64,000 bases of DNA, from assembly GCA_016182605.1 (NCBI GenBank), contig JACPGE010000095.1:1-64000 (forward strand), written 5' to 3'. The notes beneath the pieces were generated by a model. That model was not told where the DNA came from, ran no database searches, and worked only from the letters and a program-made list of their open reading frames with translations. Below are positions 1 through 9,127 of the stretch, piece after piece. Position 1 is the first letter of the stretch. Every line of letters starts with the position of its first letter. The position numbers and the translations under genes were made by a program. Source of the stretch: Candidatus Hydrogenedentota bacterium (GTDB lineage: Bacteria > Hydrogenedentota > Hydrogenedentia > Hydrogenedentales > JAEUWI01).

Positions 1-123
1 CCGCCAAACCCGAGCAGATCGGGCGAGGAAATACCCAAAAAGAAAAAACTCCGCCAGCCCCACGAAGAACAGTCAATCCATGGAGAAGTCACGAAAGAAG
101 TGAAATTCCACTATTTTGTAGAA

Positions 124-2271
124 TTAGATGCGAAAGCCCTGGCCGCCTTCCTCGTTCAGTATCCTTCCGCGAATCGTCGTGCCACGATCCAGCACGATGG
201 TTTGAAACAGCAGATCTCCGGTGATATTGATCGATACCAGTTTGGATGCGAATCCGGGGCAAATGATCTGCAGTATCTGTTTTCCCGCGGGAAGGCACGC
301 CAGTTGAAATGTGCCCTCGGCGGGGGTTCGTGTGCAGGTGAGATCCTCAATGGGCGCGTTCGACGTGGATTCAGGGCCGCCCGGGGTCCGGGAATAGCGG
401 CTGTGCGTGAGCACCAGTGCGTCGCCCACCGGCTTGCCCGTTTCGTCGCGCAGCATGCCACGAACGGGGAGTCCCCGGCTCAAGACCACCCTGGCACTGC
501 CGTCACGCATCTGCTGTGCCGAAGGCAGTGCGTGGTCGCGGCTCATGATGGTGGAAACGTATTCTGCGTGTTGCACGCGCAGATCCACCATGGGGAGGTC
601 CTTCGGAAGCAGCCGCTTCCAGCGCCCGTCTGCGCCCGAAGCGGCCAGCGCCGTCCTCATCCCGCCTTCCACATTAATGCCCAGCCAGATTTTGGCGCCG
701 CCAATGGGATTGCCCGCCTCGTCTTCGATGAGGCCGCTGTAATGCGCCATCTCCGGCCCGCGCTGCAGGTATTCCACCTGGGATTCGTTCAGATGGGCGA
801 TGCTCTGCCGGGAGGCGATCGCCTCCGCCTCTTCAGCACGCAATGTGAAGGTGGGCACTTCCAGGTGGTGACGGACGGCGCCAAGATCCTGCGGCGCGCT
901 CCACGGCCCGGGCGCCGTTTCAGGAAAGAGGATTCGGGCCTGCATTGCGAGGCCGCGCCGTCTTGGCATGGTCTCACAGTCGTAGTATCCATGGACGTTG
1001 GCCGTCAGTGGCATGGCGATGAACTCCGCGCCACTTTCATCCGTTATGCGCAACTGAACTTGGGCCTTGGCCACGCCCTTTCCGTCCGGATCCAGCACCA
1101 GTCCGGAAACGTCTATCAATTCGCAATCGAGTGTAATTTCCAGTGGAGATTGCGTACCGTCCGGAGGCAGCTTGAATAGCGAAGCCGTCTGCGTATTCTG
1201 ACTGTAGGCCAGCCACGATGCCGCCGCATCCGGGCCGCGCTCCAGTTCGAACTGGCCGTTGTCATCGGATTCGGCGCCCCAATAGATGCGATTGGTCCAA
1301 TCCTGGGAGAGGTAGACCGCGGGCCGTGGAAATCCCGTTTCGCTGCGCACCACACCGTGTACCGTTCCAGGCGCTGGCTGTTCCGTGGCAGCGATTTCGA
1401 CGGTGCTTTCCACCACTGCGGCCGCCACGACAGGTGCGGGCGGCGCGGTGGTTTCGGCTGATACCGCCTCCGGAGCAGCCGGTGTGGCGGCTAAGGACGG
1501 CGCTTCGTTCCGCACCACCGAGGTCATCAATCCGAGAAGGCCTGTGCCCACGGCCACCAGAAACAACGCGGCGGATCGCGGGGCCAGCAACTTCCCCATC
1601 GTCCCCCAGGCCGGTGTATGCAGGGCCGTTGCGCCCTCATGGGCGAAGCCGCTGATCGCCACCTTGCCGAGTTGTTCGGCCAGGGTGCGCGGGGCGGCCT
1701 CCACGCCTTCTTGAAGCAGCATGCTTCCCAGCGCGGCCGAGGCGACGGGAATGCCGCGCCGCTTCAGGCCCCGGCGCGCCAACTGTATGCCCTTCGTGAT
1801 GCGCCGGCTGACGCCCGATCGGGAAAGCCCCATCGCCTGCGCAATCGTTTCGTGCGACTCGCCCGCAAGAAAATGGCGCACCAGCGGCGTCTGGTACTTG
1901 TCCGGAAGCTCCGCGATGACCGCGTCCACATGGGGGACGACGTCATTCCAGGCCAACTCCACCGTTTCCCCGCGGAGTTCCACGAAGCGCTCTTCCCGTG
2001 CCCGGCGCCGGGACTCCGATCGGATGAGATTGAAGGCTTGGCGCGTGGCCATCGTGTGGAGCAGGCCAGGCAGGGAAGCCCCCGCGTGCGATACCGAAGC
2101 GAGTTTCAAGAAGCACTCCTGTGCCACATCTTCCGCTTCCGTGGAATTGTTCAGAATGCGGCGCGCGGTGCCATAGACAAGCCCGGAGTAGCGCTCGACT
2201 ATCGTGGCCATGGCCTCGGGATCGCGGCGGACCACCCAGTCGTGAAACAGGACATCATCGGATGTATTCAT
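124..2271 (-). CDS. ECF-type sigma factor fused to a membrane anchor and extracytoplasmic repeat domains
   Basis: A 715-residue protein. Residues about 5-90 match sigma region 2 (GLVYGTARRILNNSTEAEDV), and about 118-170 match region 4 with its helix-turn-helix (ETIAQAMGLSRSGVSRRI). Ordinary ECF factors end near residue 190. This one continues into a hydrophobic segment at about 232-252, an Ala/Pro-rich linker (255-310), and several carboxypeptidase-regulatory-like/Cna-B-type beta domains (about 310-700, recurring G.V.d..G.pv...V pattern). The sigma part would face the cytoplasm and the repeats the periplasm, so the protein could sense and transcribe without a separate anti-sigma factor; that role is inference. 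It stops just as another repeat begins (TTIRGRILNEEGG), so the C-terminus looks truncated. No anti-sigma gene is adjacent. Confidence 0.85.
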   Translation of the reverse strand: MNTSDDVLFHDWVVRRDPEAMATIVERYSGLVYGTARRILNNSTEAEDVAQECFLKLASVSHAGASLPGLLHTMATRQAFNLIRSESRRRAREERFVELRGETVELAWNDVVPHVDAVIAELPDKYQTPLVRHFLAGESHETIAQAMGLSRSGVSRRITKGIQLARRGLKRRGIPVASAALGSMLLQEGVEAAPRTLAEQLGKVAISGFAHEGATALHTPAWGTMGKLLAPRSAALFLVAVGTGLLGLMTSVVRNEAPSLAATPAAPEAVSAETTAPPAPVVAAAVVESTVEIAATEQPAPGTVHGVVRSETGFPRPAVYLSQDWTNRIYWGAESDDNGQFELERGPDAAASWLAYSQNTQTASLFKLPPDGTQSPLEITLDCELIDVSGLVLDPDGKGVAKAQVQLRITDESGAEFIAMPLTANVHGYYDCETMPRRRGLAMQARILFPETAPGPWSAPQDLGAVRHHLEVPTFTLRAEEAEAIASRQSIAHLNESQVEYLQRGPEMAHYSGLIEDEAGNPIGGAKIWLGINVEGGMRTALAASGADGRWKRLLPKDLPMVDLRVQHAEYVSTIMSRDHALPSAQQMRDGSARVVLSRGLPVRGMLRDETGKPVGDALVLTHSRYSRTPGGPESTSNAPIEDLTCTRTPAEGTFQLACLPAGKQILQIICPGFASKLVSINITGDLLFQTIVLDRGTTIRGRILNEEGGQGFRI

Positions 2272-2585
2272 GGCTATTCCTCGTTGGGCCCATGGATTTT
2301 CCGGGCGCCCCCATGGGGCCTGCCGGGCGATGGGCGATTTCTACTTGGAATACACCGCCGCTCCGGGATCGGTGCCGATTTTTTCTGAATCCCGCCAAGC
2401 CCGTCACTCGCCATGCCAGCCGCCCGCTTCCCCGTTGCATGTGCCCTCCCCTTACTTCAGGCGAAGGACATAGGCGGGCAGCGCGGCCGTGCCCCGCCGG
2501 AGGAGTGTGGTCCTCCTGCGGAGCGGGCCGGGTTGGGGTGTACCGGGATGTGCGTGCGGGGCTTCTTCAATCGACGCGTTGGGCA
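2272..2585. other. intergenic region without recognisable gene
   Basis: This 314-nt GC-rich gap lies between the 5' end of the sigma-factor gene and the 3' end of the ATPase gene, both on the minus strand. It should hold the sigma-factor promoter, but I see no convincing -35/-10 pair, RNA gene or repeat. Open frames crossing it lack family features and look like chance frames. Confidence 0.5.
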
Positions 2586-3845
2586 TCATGCTGTTGCCGG
2601 CGATTCACCGTTGCCGCCCTGCCACAGCGCGTTGAGCGGCAGCGCGTGCAGCTTCTCGCCGAATCCGATCGTGCTTTCGCCCATGTAGAGCACGATGCCA
2701 CGGACAAAGCGCTCTCCCAGCAGACCCTGAAGGCATCGTATATGTTGGAAATCTTTCGGACTCACGGTGGAGGATGCCTTTATTTCAATGGCAACCACAC
2801 TGCCGTCCGGCCTTTCGAGCACCAGGTCAATTTCTCTTCCGCCCTGATCGCGGTAGTGGTAGAGCTTGAAGCGCCGCCGGCTCCAGCCTTGTTGCTTGAT
2901 CAACTCCATGGCCACAAAATTTTCGGCCAGGGCGCCAAGCTGCCGGGGCTGCACATCCTCCACCTCGTCGATGCCGAGCAGGTGGGCCATGAGACCGCAG
3001 TCGCTCAGCAGGAGCTTGGGCGATTTCACCAGGCGTTTGCCGAGATTGGCGTGCCACGGCTGCAGCGCCGTCACCATGAACGTGCGTTCCAGCAAGGTCA
3101 TGTAACGCTTCAGTGTCGACTGCGGCAAATCCAGGCTGCGCGACATTTCAGAGAAGTTCACCAGGCCCGTCGCCCGGGCCGCGATGAGCGACAAGAGCCG
3201 GGGCATGGCGCTCAATTGTTCGATGTTGCTCATGTCTCTCACATCGCGTTGCAGGATGGAAGTTATGTAGGCGCCGAACCAGGCATCCCGCCGTATCACG
3301 GACGTGCGCCCTTGCACTTCCGGAAAGCCGCCCATGAGGATGGCCTTCAGGGTTGTGTCTCGATCATGCCGCGGAACCGCCAGATCCACACTTTCCCGCC
3401 GGAATACCCGGTCTGCGAAGTCTTCACGCTGCCCCTGCAATTCCCCCATCGAGAAGGGCCAGAGGGTAAAGAACTCTATGCGGCCCGCCAGCGAATCCGA
3501 AATGCGCGGCAGGAGCAGGATATCGGCCGAGCCTGTCAACAAGAAGCGTCCTGGCTGACGATCGCGGTCCACCGCATATTTAATGGCCCGGAAGAGTTCC
3601 GGCACACGCTGGATTTCATCGAGCACGATCGAGCCCTTGATGCCGGCAATGAAGCCCATGGGATCGTCGATGGCGGCCGTATAGACGCTGGCATCGTCCA
3701 GACTCACGAAACGGGTATCTGGACCGCTGGGGCTGCAGAGCTGGGCCAGGGTGGACTTGCCGGACTGCCGGGGCCCGTTGATGACGAGTACGGGGGTATC
3801 TTTCATGGCTTCTGCCAGGCTATGTTGTAAATTCCGTTGTATCAT
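2586..3845 (-). CDS. AAA-family ATPase with DUF4143 C-terminal domain
   Basis: A 419-residue soluble protein. A Walker A motif (GPRQSGKST) lies near residue 25 and a Walker B-type strand (GSIVLDEIQRVP) near 95, followed by the sensor-like LLTGSADIL. The second half has the DUF4143 layout: winged-helix-like region (LPQSTLKRYMTLLERTFMV), then a PD-(D/E)XK-like core (GREIDLVLERPDG...VAIEIKAS). Such ATPases are widespread, often mobile, and of unsettled function; links to toxin-antitoxin or nucleic-acid processing have been proposed. The gene stands alone. The start has no obvious Shine-Dalgarno sequence and follows a palindromic operator-like site by only about ten bases, so autoregulation is plausible. 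Confidence 0.88.
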   Translation of the reverse strand: MIQRNLQHSLAEAMKDTPVLVINGPRQSGKSTLAQLCSPSGPDTRFVSLDDASVYTAAIDDPMGFIAGIKGSIVLDEIQRVPELFRAIKYAVDRDRQPGRFLLTGSADILLLPRISDSLAGRIEFFTLWPFSMGELQGQREDFADRVFRRESVDLAVPRHDRDTTLKAILMGGFPEVQGRTSVIRRDAWFGAYITSILQRDVRDMSNIEQLSAMPRLLSLIAARATGLVNFSEMSRSLDLPQSTLKRYMTLLERTFMVTALQPWHANLGKRLVKSPKLLLSDCGLMAHLLGIDEVEDVQPRQLGALAENFVAMELIKQQGWSRRRFKLYHYRDQGGREIDLVLERPDGSVVAIEIKASSTVSPKDFQHIRCLQGLLGERFVRGIVLYMGESTIGFGEKLHALPLNALWQGGNGESPATA

Positions 3846-3854
3846 GGCTACATT

Positions 3855-3880
3855 TTAACCAATTGGTGGTTAATTTGTCA
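3855..3880 (-). promoter_or_regulatory. palindromic operator overlapping the ATPase promoter, copy 1
   Basis: The palindrome TTAACCAATTGGTGGTTAA (3855-3873) has 7-nt arms TTAACCA/TGGTTAA and is followed by TTTGTCA. Read on the minus strand it begins TTGACA, and 17 nt later comes TTAAAA, so it covers the spacer of a possible -35/-10 pair just upstream of the ATPase start. A repressor bound here would block that promoter. Confidence 0.55.
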
Positions 3881-4007
3881 ATATCGCCTCGCGCACATTT
3901 TTTAAATGACATAACAATTTTAACAACAATAACTTATGAATATTAGATCTCCTCAGAAAACCTACTCCGATCAACCACTACATATTCCATCTTACAATGG
4001 TTGAAAA

Positions 4008-4033
4008 TTAACCATTCAATGGTTAATTTGTCA
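4008..4033 (-). promoter_or_regulatory. palindromic operator, copy 2
   Basis: TTAACCATTCAATGGTTAA (4008-4026) followed by TTTGTCA repeats the layout found at 3855, about 153 nt away. The arms TTAACCAT/ATGGTTAA are perfect. An overlapping inverted repeat (AATGGTT at 3997, AACCATT at 4010) extends it. The two spaced copies suggest cooperative binding or looping by one regulator. Confidence 0.5.
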
Positions 4034-4281
4034 TAGTGTCACTTAACCTGTTTACATGGCGCTACTTATGGCATGACACTCTGGCGCCGAAACCTGACAG
4101 AGGGCCGTATCACCAACGGCCCAAGCCCCACAACATGCACTGCCACCCCCAACGCGGTTCAAGGGATTCCGAAAGCCGGGCCGGAACCGGGAACCCGCCC
4201 ACCTCACGCACAAAATCACGATTGCAATTCGTGCGCGGTTCCCGCAAACTGGTGTAATTCCAGGGGAGAGAAGCAGGGATT

Positions 4282-5874
4282 ATGGTAAACATGACGCGTC
4301 GTGAATTCGTGGCCACTACGGCAACCCTTTCGAGCCTGGCCTGTGTGGCGGATCCCATCGCCGAAGCACAGACGCAGGCTGCGGTGGACAACATACTGGA
4401 TGCGAAGCGTCCGAACATTCTGCTGATCATCGCCGATCAGCACCGCTTCGACTGTCTGGGCTGTTCCGGCAATTCCGAGGTGCGCACCCCGCACATCGAT
4501 GCCCTGGCGCAGGATGGTGTGCGCCATACGCAATGCATCTGCCCATATCCGGTGTGCACCCCGTCGCGCTATTCCCTCATCACCGGGCGCTACGTGTTTG
4601 AGCACCGGGGCTACTCCAACCACTGCACGCTCCCCCCCGAGTTCGAGACCTTTCCGCGCATGCTTCGCGATGCGGGTTACGAGACGAAGGCCGTGGGGAA
4701 GATGCACTATACGCCCACCTATCTCGATGTGGGCTTTCAGGAAATGGTGCTGGCGGAGCAAAACGGGCCGGGCCGCTGGGACGACGACTACCACCGGGAA
4801 TTGCGGGCGGCAGGGCTGGTGAATGCGAGCGATCTGGAGGATCAGGAAAGCAGGTTCCGCAAAGAGGCGCGCCCGGAATATTGGAAGACCTTCGGCGCGC
4901 TGCCGTCCAACCTGCCAGAAGAATTTCATTCCACTTCCTGGGTTGGCCGCAAGACCCTGGAGAGCCTGGAGGATTGGGGCACGGGTCCCCAGTTGCTGGT
5001 GGCGAGTTTCGTGAAACCCCACCATCCATTCGATCCCCCGGCAAACTGGGCGAGCCGGTACGACGCGGAAAAGCTTTCCATCCTGCCGGGCTGGTCCGAT
5101 ACGGTTTTCGACCATGATCAGCGCCTGAACAAGGGCTACTTCGAGAATGCCTCGCTCACCCAGGAGTCCCTGCGCCGCGTGATGGCCCATTACTATGCCG
5201 GCATCGAACATATCGACGCGCAGGTGGGCGCGCTGGTGGACGCACTGAAGCAGCGCGGACTCTATGATGACACGGTGATCGTGTACACCTCGGACCACGG
5301 CGAGTACCTCGGCCAGCACCACCTGCTGCTGAAGGGAAACTACATGTACGAAGCCCTCACGCGCGTGCCGCTTATCATCAAATACCCCCAGCAGCAGCGC
5401 AGCGGCACCGTGTCGAATGGGCTGACCAATCTGGTGGACCTCGCGCCGACCCTGCTGCAACAGGCCCGCCTCGCCCCCGCGCCCGGGATGAAGGGACTGA
5501 ACCTGGCGGAGCGGCCCGATGGACGGCCCATCGACTTCTCGGAGGGCCACAATGGTGAACAGCGCATGGCACGGACGGCAACCCACAAACTGATCGTGCA
5601 CGACGGCACGGGCGATCACCAGTTCTACGAACTGGACAAGGATCCCTGGGAAATGGAGAACCGCTATGCCGATCCCGGGTTCCAGAACCAGATTCATTTC
5701 ATGACCCAGGCCATGAACGCGTGGCGGGATCCTGCGCTACGTGTGCAACCGCATGTGGATGAAAATGCGCCCGTGATCGACGCGCCCAACGTTCCGCCAA
5801 GTGACGGCGCCCACCGCGATCTCTTGCAGACCTGGACCACCGGGCAGATGAAGGGAATTTGGGAGCGGACGTGA
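4282..5874 (+). CDS. sulfatase (arylsulfatase family, Cys-type)
   Basis: A 530-residue alkaline-phosphatase-superfamily sulfatase. An N-terminal RREF motif followed by a hydrophobic Ala-rich stretch suggests Tat export. Metal-binding segment NILLIIADQHRFDCLG is at about 48-63. The CTPSR signature (Cys92) would be converted to formylglycine by an anaerobic or FGE-type maturase, not present in the window. Later motifs include KPHHPF, IVYTSDHGEYLG and GNYMYE, all typical of the family. Substrate cannot be told; related enzymes remove sulfate from polysaccharides or act as choline or glucosamine sulfatases. GAGAGAAG lies a suitable distance before the ATG; a second in-frame ATG at 4291 is possible. 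It may be co-transcribed with the SIS gene 76 nt downstream. Confidence 0.92.
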   Translation: MVNMTRREFVATTATLSSLACVADPIAEAQTQAAVDNILDAKRPNILLIIADQHRFDCLGCSGNSEVRTPHIDALAQDGVRHTQCICPYPVCTPSRYSLITGRYVFEHRGYSNHCTLPPEFETFPRMLRDAGYETKAVGKMHYTPTYLDVGFQEMVLAEQNGPGRWDDDYHRELRAAGLVNASDLEDQESRFRKEARPEYWKTFGALPSNLPEEFHSTSWVGRKTLESLEDWGTGPQLLVASFVKPHHPFDPPANWASRYDAEKLSILPGWSDTVFDHDQRLNKGYFENASLTQESLRRVMAHYYAGIEHIDAQVGALVDALKQRGLYDDTVIVYTSDHGEYLGQHHLLLKGNYMYEALTRVPLIIKYPQQQRSGTVSNGLTNLVDLAPTLLQQARLAPAPGMKGLNLAERPDGRPIDFSEGHNGEQRMARTATHKLIVHDGTGDHQFYELDKDPWEMENRYADPGFQNQIHFMTQAMNAWRDPALRVQPHVDENAPVIDAPNVPPSDGAHRDLLQTWTTGQMKGIWERT

Positions 5875-5950
5875 AGCGCGCCCGTCGCTTCCTTTATACT
5901 GGTGGCTCCCGGCTGAATCCACGCTCACCCCACGCAGTAAAGGACTCCCC

Positions 5951-6610
5951 ATGGCCTCGTTGTTGCCCGTAGAACAGGAAGTGTTGGAGGGCATGCTTGC
6001 GCGGCGCGCGGATTTGGCGCCCTGCGTGGATCCGCTCCTCGAGCTGCACCATGCGCTGGTAACGTGCTACGACGGCGGCGGCACACTCTTCACCTGCGGC
6101 AATGGCGGATCCAACGCGGACGCCATGCATATCGTGGGCGAGTTGAACAAGAGCTTTGAGCGGAAGCGCACGCTGACCGAAGAACTCAAGGCCGCGTTGC
6201 AGCCCTTGCCGTTCGGACCCGAGTTGGCCGAAAATCTGGAAGCCGGCCTGCGCGGGCACGCCCTGGGCTTCAACGGCGCGTTGAAGACCGCGGTGGAAAA
6301 CGACATCCCCTTGCGTGACATCGCCTTTGCCCAGGAACTGAACGCACTCGTGCGCAAGGGCGATGTGCTGCTGGGCATTTCGACCTCGGGCAATGCGAGC
6401 AATTGCCTCATGGCCATGTCCGTCGCGAAGGCGCATGGCGCGGTGGCGGTAAGTCTCACCGGACCCCACGGAGGGAAGATGGCCTTATTCGCGGACATCG
6501 CCATCAAGGCGCCAGGGGACAAGACCAAGGTGATTCAGGAAGCCCACATCGTGCTGTGGCACACCATGTGCTGCCTGATCGAAGCGCATTACTTCCCCGT
6601 GATGCGCTAA
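5951..6610 (+). CDS. SIS-domain phosphosugar isomerase, GmhA-like
   Basis: A 219-residue SIS protein. CGNGGSNADAMHIVGEL (about 52-68) matches the GmhA sugar-phosphate loop, GISTSGNASNC is the second SIS motif, and the C-terminal QEAHIVLWHTMCCLIE resembles the QE.H....H region of sedoheptulose-7-phosphate isomerase, the first step of ADP-heptose synthesis for LPS. It differs from classical GmhA (VGEL where AEEL is usual; longer central segment), so it could be a relative acting on another phosphosugar. AAGGA sits 7 nt before the ATG. Confidence 0.8.
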   Translation: MASLLPVEQEVLEGMLARRADLAPCVDPLLELHHALVTCYDGGGTLFTCGNGGSNADAMHIVGELNKSFERKRTLTEELKAALQPLPFGPELAENLEAGLRGHALGFNGALKTAVENDIPLRDIAFAQELNALVRKGDVLLGISTSGNASNCLMAMSVAKAHGAVAVSLTGPHGGKMALFADIAIKAPGDKTKVIQEAHIVLWHTMCCLIEAHYFPVMR

Positions 6611-6681
6611 GAACGCGGTTTCGCTCCACGCATCAGTACTCTTATAGTACATATAGGTCATATATGTCCTATTCCCTCATC

Positions 6682-7599
6682 CTATTCCACCAAGCGCTCA
6701 CCGGCATGCGCAACGCGCAACTCTCCCTGCATGCAGGGGCGCGGATTGCCCGTGCAATACAGCTCGAAGCGGCGGGCGTCCCCTTCCACCCAAGCCTTCA
6801 CCGTGGACGTATCCCCGATGAAGACCGGCCCCTTGTAGATGAGTCCGCAGTGCTGTGGCGCATCTTCCGGAAGGGCGGGCAATTCACTCAGGCACCGCGC
6901 GGACGACCACATGCCGTGAATGATGGCCCTCGGAAAGCCAAAGAGCTTCGCGGGCAGATTGCCAATGTGTATCGGGTTGTAGTCCCCACAAACCTTCGCA
7001 TAGCGCCGGCCCTCACCGAAAGGCACGGGCCAGGAGCGCTCCATCCACGGACTGGCAAGCGGTTCCTCGGGAATGTCGAGTGGCGCCATCGCTGCACGCG
7101 GCGGCGCATCCACCGGCTCGCCGAATTTCTTGCCGCGCGCGAGGTAGGTGCTGATGCTCTCCCAGATCCGCGCGCCTTCCACACTAAGCACGGTCGTCAC
7201 GTCCAGTTCGAGGCCCTGCTTGACCACGCGGTACGCCGCAAGGCGGCAGTGCACAGCCGGTTGTGTATCCGGACCGAAACTTCGGTGCTGCACGGCGTGA
7301 AAGCGCGCATGCACGGCACCGAACAGTGAGACCGGGAAGCTCGGCTGGCTGAAGAGGGCAATGTGCATGGCGGAGCTCAGCACATGCGGATACAGGATGG
7401 GGACTTTTCCCGTGAAGGGCCAGTCACAGACCTTGCAATAGGCCTGCAAGCGCTCCCGATCAAACCGCGCGTTCGCCCACGTTGCTTCCAGCGCGGGCAA
7501 GGTCTGGCCCCGCTGAAATCCGCTGCGCCGCGTGGTGAGCAGTTGCCAGTACACAGGCCCGAAGCCGGGCACGTTCTCATAGGTCAGGCTGACGGCCAT
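6682..7599 (-). CDS. MaoC-like hotdog dehydratase family protein
   Basis: A 305-residue double-hotdog protein. The C-terminal half carries the MaoC signature (GDYNPIHIGN...FPRAIIHGMW, about 225-250), where the Asp and His of the D-x-N-P-x-H region form the R-hydratase catalytic pair. The N-terminal half is a degenerate hotdog. Likely activity is hydration or dehydration of acyl thioesters, substrate unknown. GAGG lies about 8 nt before the ATG. It starts 10 nt after the TerB-like gene, so the two probably share a transcript although their functions are not obviously related. Confidence 0.8.
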   Translation of the reverse strand: MAVSLTYENVPGFGPVYWQLLTTRRSGFQRGQTLPALEATWANARFDRERLQAYCKVCDWPFTGKVPILYPHVLSSAMHIALFSQPSFPVSLFGAVHARFHAVQHRSFGPDTQPAVHCRLAAYRVVKQGLELDVTTVLSVEGARIWESISTYLARGKKFGEPVDAPPRAAMAPLDIPEEPLASPWMERSWPVPFGEGRRYAKVCGDYNPIHIGNLPAKLFGFPRAIIHGMWSSARCLSELPALPEDAPQHCGLIYKGPVFIGDTSTVKAWVEGDARRFELYCTGNPRPCMQGELRVAHAGERLVE

Positions 7600-7609
7600 G
7601 ATCCGATCC

Positions 7610-8020
7610 TCAGTCCAGCGTTTGCTCCGCCTCTTCCAGCAATTCCTCGCCCTTCAGCACCCACCGCAGCCCCTCCTGCACCCAGGCATCGATACGATCC
7701 ACAAAATCGAGGGACATGCCCATGTGCGCGGCGATATCGAGAATGGCCGCTTTTTCGTCGTTGTTGAAGTGGCCGTCGATATGCGACAGGCGGAGCAGTT
7801 CCTGCATGACGACTACCAGCGAAGCGGGGCTTTCAAACTGCGGGATCAACTCCTCCGGGGTATAGTTGCCTTCCAGCGTGCGGAAGTCGACCTCCACCAG
7901 CGTGGCGTACTGGTGCAATACCTCGTTCTCCACGTCGCGTATCTTTCCATCGGACTGCGCCATGTAGATGAGCAATTCCATCAGGGCCTTTTGCTCATTG
8001 TGACTCAAACGATCAAGCAT
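7610..8020 (-). CDS. TerB-like protein
   Basis: A 136-residue acidic, all-helical protein. LMELLIYMAQSDGKIRDVE and LLRLSHIDGHFNNDEKAAI are the two internal repeats of the TerB/DjlA-N fold, each with an acidic metal-binding loop (SDGKI, IDGHF). Family members bind metal and are linked to tellurite resistance or membrane stress, but the cellular role is generally unknown. I chose the ATG at 8020 because AGGAG lies 7 nt upstream; the frame is open a little further. Next to MaoC-like and LRAT-like genes on the same strand. Confidence 0.75.
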   Translation of the reverse strand: MLDRLSHNEQKALMELLIYMAQSDGKIRDVENEVLHQYATLVEVDFRTLEGNYTPEELIPQFESPASLVVVMQELLRLSHIDGHFNNDEKAAILDIAAHMGMSLDFVDRIDAWVQEGLRWVLKGEELLEEAEQTLD

Positions 8021-8113
8021 GCAATTTCTCCTGTACCGTGTCTCCATTCCCCGGAAGCGCCAAAAGAATGGTGTGAAAATTCTTGTGTAGGGTTCCCTGC
8101 GCTGTGCGGCCGA

Positions 8114-8548
8114 TCACGCGCTTCGCCGGATCCGGCTGCGCAAATAGGCCCTTGCCAGCACCAGGCCGCCGCTCAACGCTATCCCGGCCATGGCGACGCC
8201 CGCCGTGGCCACTGCCCGGGCCACCTGCCTGCTCACCAGCTTGCCCGTCTTGCAGTAGCACGCGAAGTGCTCGCAATTGTTCAGCATAAGATCGTAGCCG
8301 GTGCTCCCCAGGTGGGAACGGGCGATCGCGACCACCTGCTCGGGCGTATTCGGTTCCTCGTCATGACGCACCACATGTGCGACACCGCCCTGCAGGAATG
8401 CCTCCATGGGGACCTCGCACAGCACCGCGTTCTGCATGCGGAAGGGTTCCCCGGAAAAATGGATGACGTTGCCGTCACCCGCATCGATGCCGTGGTGCCA
8501 ATAGAGGCCGCGCGCGCGCCGCACGCGTATGTGATCGCCCAGTGCCAA
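8114..8548 (-). CDS. LRAT-domain (NlpC/P60-like) protein with C-terminal membrane segment
   Basis: A protein of about 144 residues. LALGDHIRVRRARGLYWHHG, then VIHFSG, and NCEHFACYC with the catalytic-type Cys form the H-box/NCEHF pattern of the LRAT family, circularly permuted papain-like acyltransferases or hydrolases. A hydrophobic helix (AVATAGVAMAGIALSGGLVL) follows and ends in an Arg-rich tail, so it is probably membrane-anchored. I prefer a TTG start at 8548 because GGAG lies 8 nt upstream and the domain starts right there; an ATG at 8599 would add 17 residues. Substrate unknown; phospholipid acyl transfer is the usual proposal. Confidence 0.78.
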   Translation of the reverse strand: MALGDHIRVRRARGLYWHHGIDAGDGNVIHFSGEPFRMQNAVLCEVPMEAFLQGGVAHVVRHDEEPNTPEQVVAIARSHLGSTGYDLMLNNCEHFACYCKTGKLVSRQVARAVATAGVAMAGIALSGGLVLARAYLRSRIRRSA

Positions 8549-8638
8549 GGGGGTAACTCCAAGTGAACAGACACTACACGATACCCCATATTGCCCCATA
8601 AAAACTACCGGAGTGCGGTCACCGGAGCGCAGGCGCTC

Positions 8639-9034
8639 TCAGAAGAGATTGCGCCCAACCATGTACACAAAACCGCTGAACGCCAGTCCAATCCAGTACC
8701 AGCGGCCGGGCCGCCATGCCGGGAGGCCCCACACGCGGGCAGCGAAGGCGCGCAAGCCCAAAAGCGTTCCAAAGGGCAACAGCACCGCTACCATCCAGGG
8801 ATTGAAGAAGAAGGCCGCCCGCAGATGGCCATGCAGCAACGCATGCACGGCGCGTTGACCGCCGCACCCCGCACACTGGAGGCCGGTGACGCTCAGGACG
8901 GCACACGGCCAGGACGGGGACACAGCCGGGTCGTTGCGGTACAAGTACACAATCCCGCCAAGTGCGAGCAGCACCATTGCGGCGCTCCACGCAGGGTGAA
9001 GCTTTCGGCGCGATGTGGGAAAGGGCTGGTTCAT
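8639..9034 (-). CDS. DUF2752 membrane protein
   Basis: A protein of 131 residues with three hydrophobic stretches. The motif CAGCGGQRAVHALLHG followed by NPW is diagnostic of DUF2752, a small family of unknown function in many Gram-negative and PVC bacteria. The ATG at 9034 is chosen over an upstream TTG (9040) on the basis of GGTGA 8 nt before it. Confidence 0.85.
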   Translation of the reverse strand: MNQPFPTSRRKLHPAWSAAMVLLALGGIVYLYRNDPAVSPSWPCAVLSVTGLQCAGCGGQRAVHALLHGHLRAAFFFNPWMVAVLLPFGTLLGLRAFAARVWGLPAWRPGRWYWIGLAFSGFVYMVGRNLF

Positions 9035-9127
9035 GGGCAAATCACCGTGAGCGCTGTCTGGGGAACTTGCTGCGATTATAGCGCCAAGGCATCAAGGGGA
9101 CCAGCAGACCACGCACACACAGCGTCA

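Larger units (their letters stand above)
3846..4281. other. AT-rich intergenic region with duplicated operator
   Basis: This 436-nt gap separates the divergent ATPase and sulfatase genes. The part from about 3880 to 4010 is far more AT-rich than its surroundings. It is bracketed by two copies of a palindrome plus the trailing heptamer TTTGTCA. At 4102-4122 there is a further perfect 7-bp stem (GGGCCGT/ACGGCCC), without a T-tract. No gene is evident. Confidence 0.6.
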
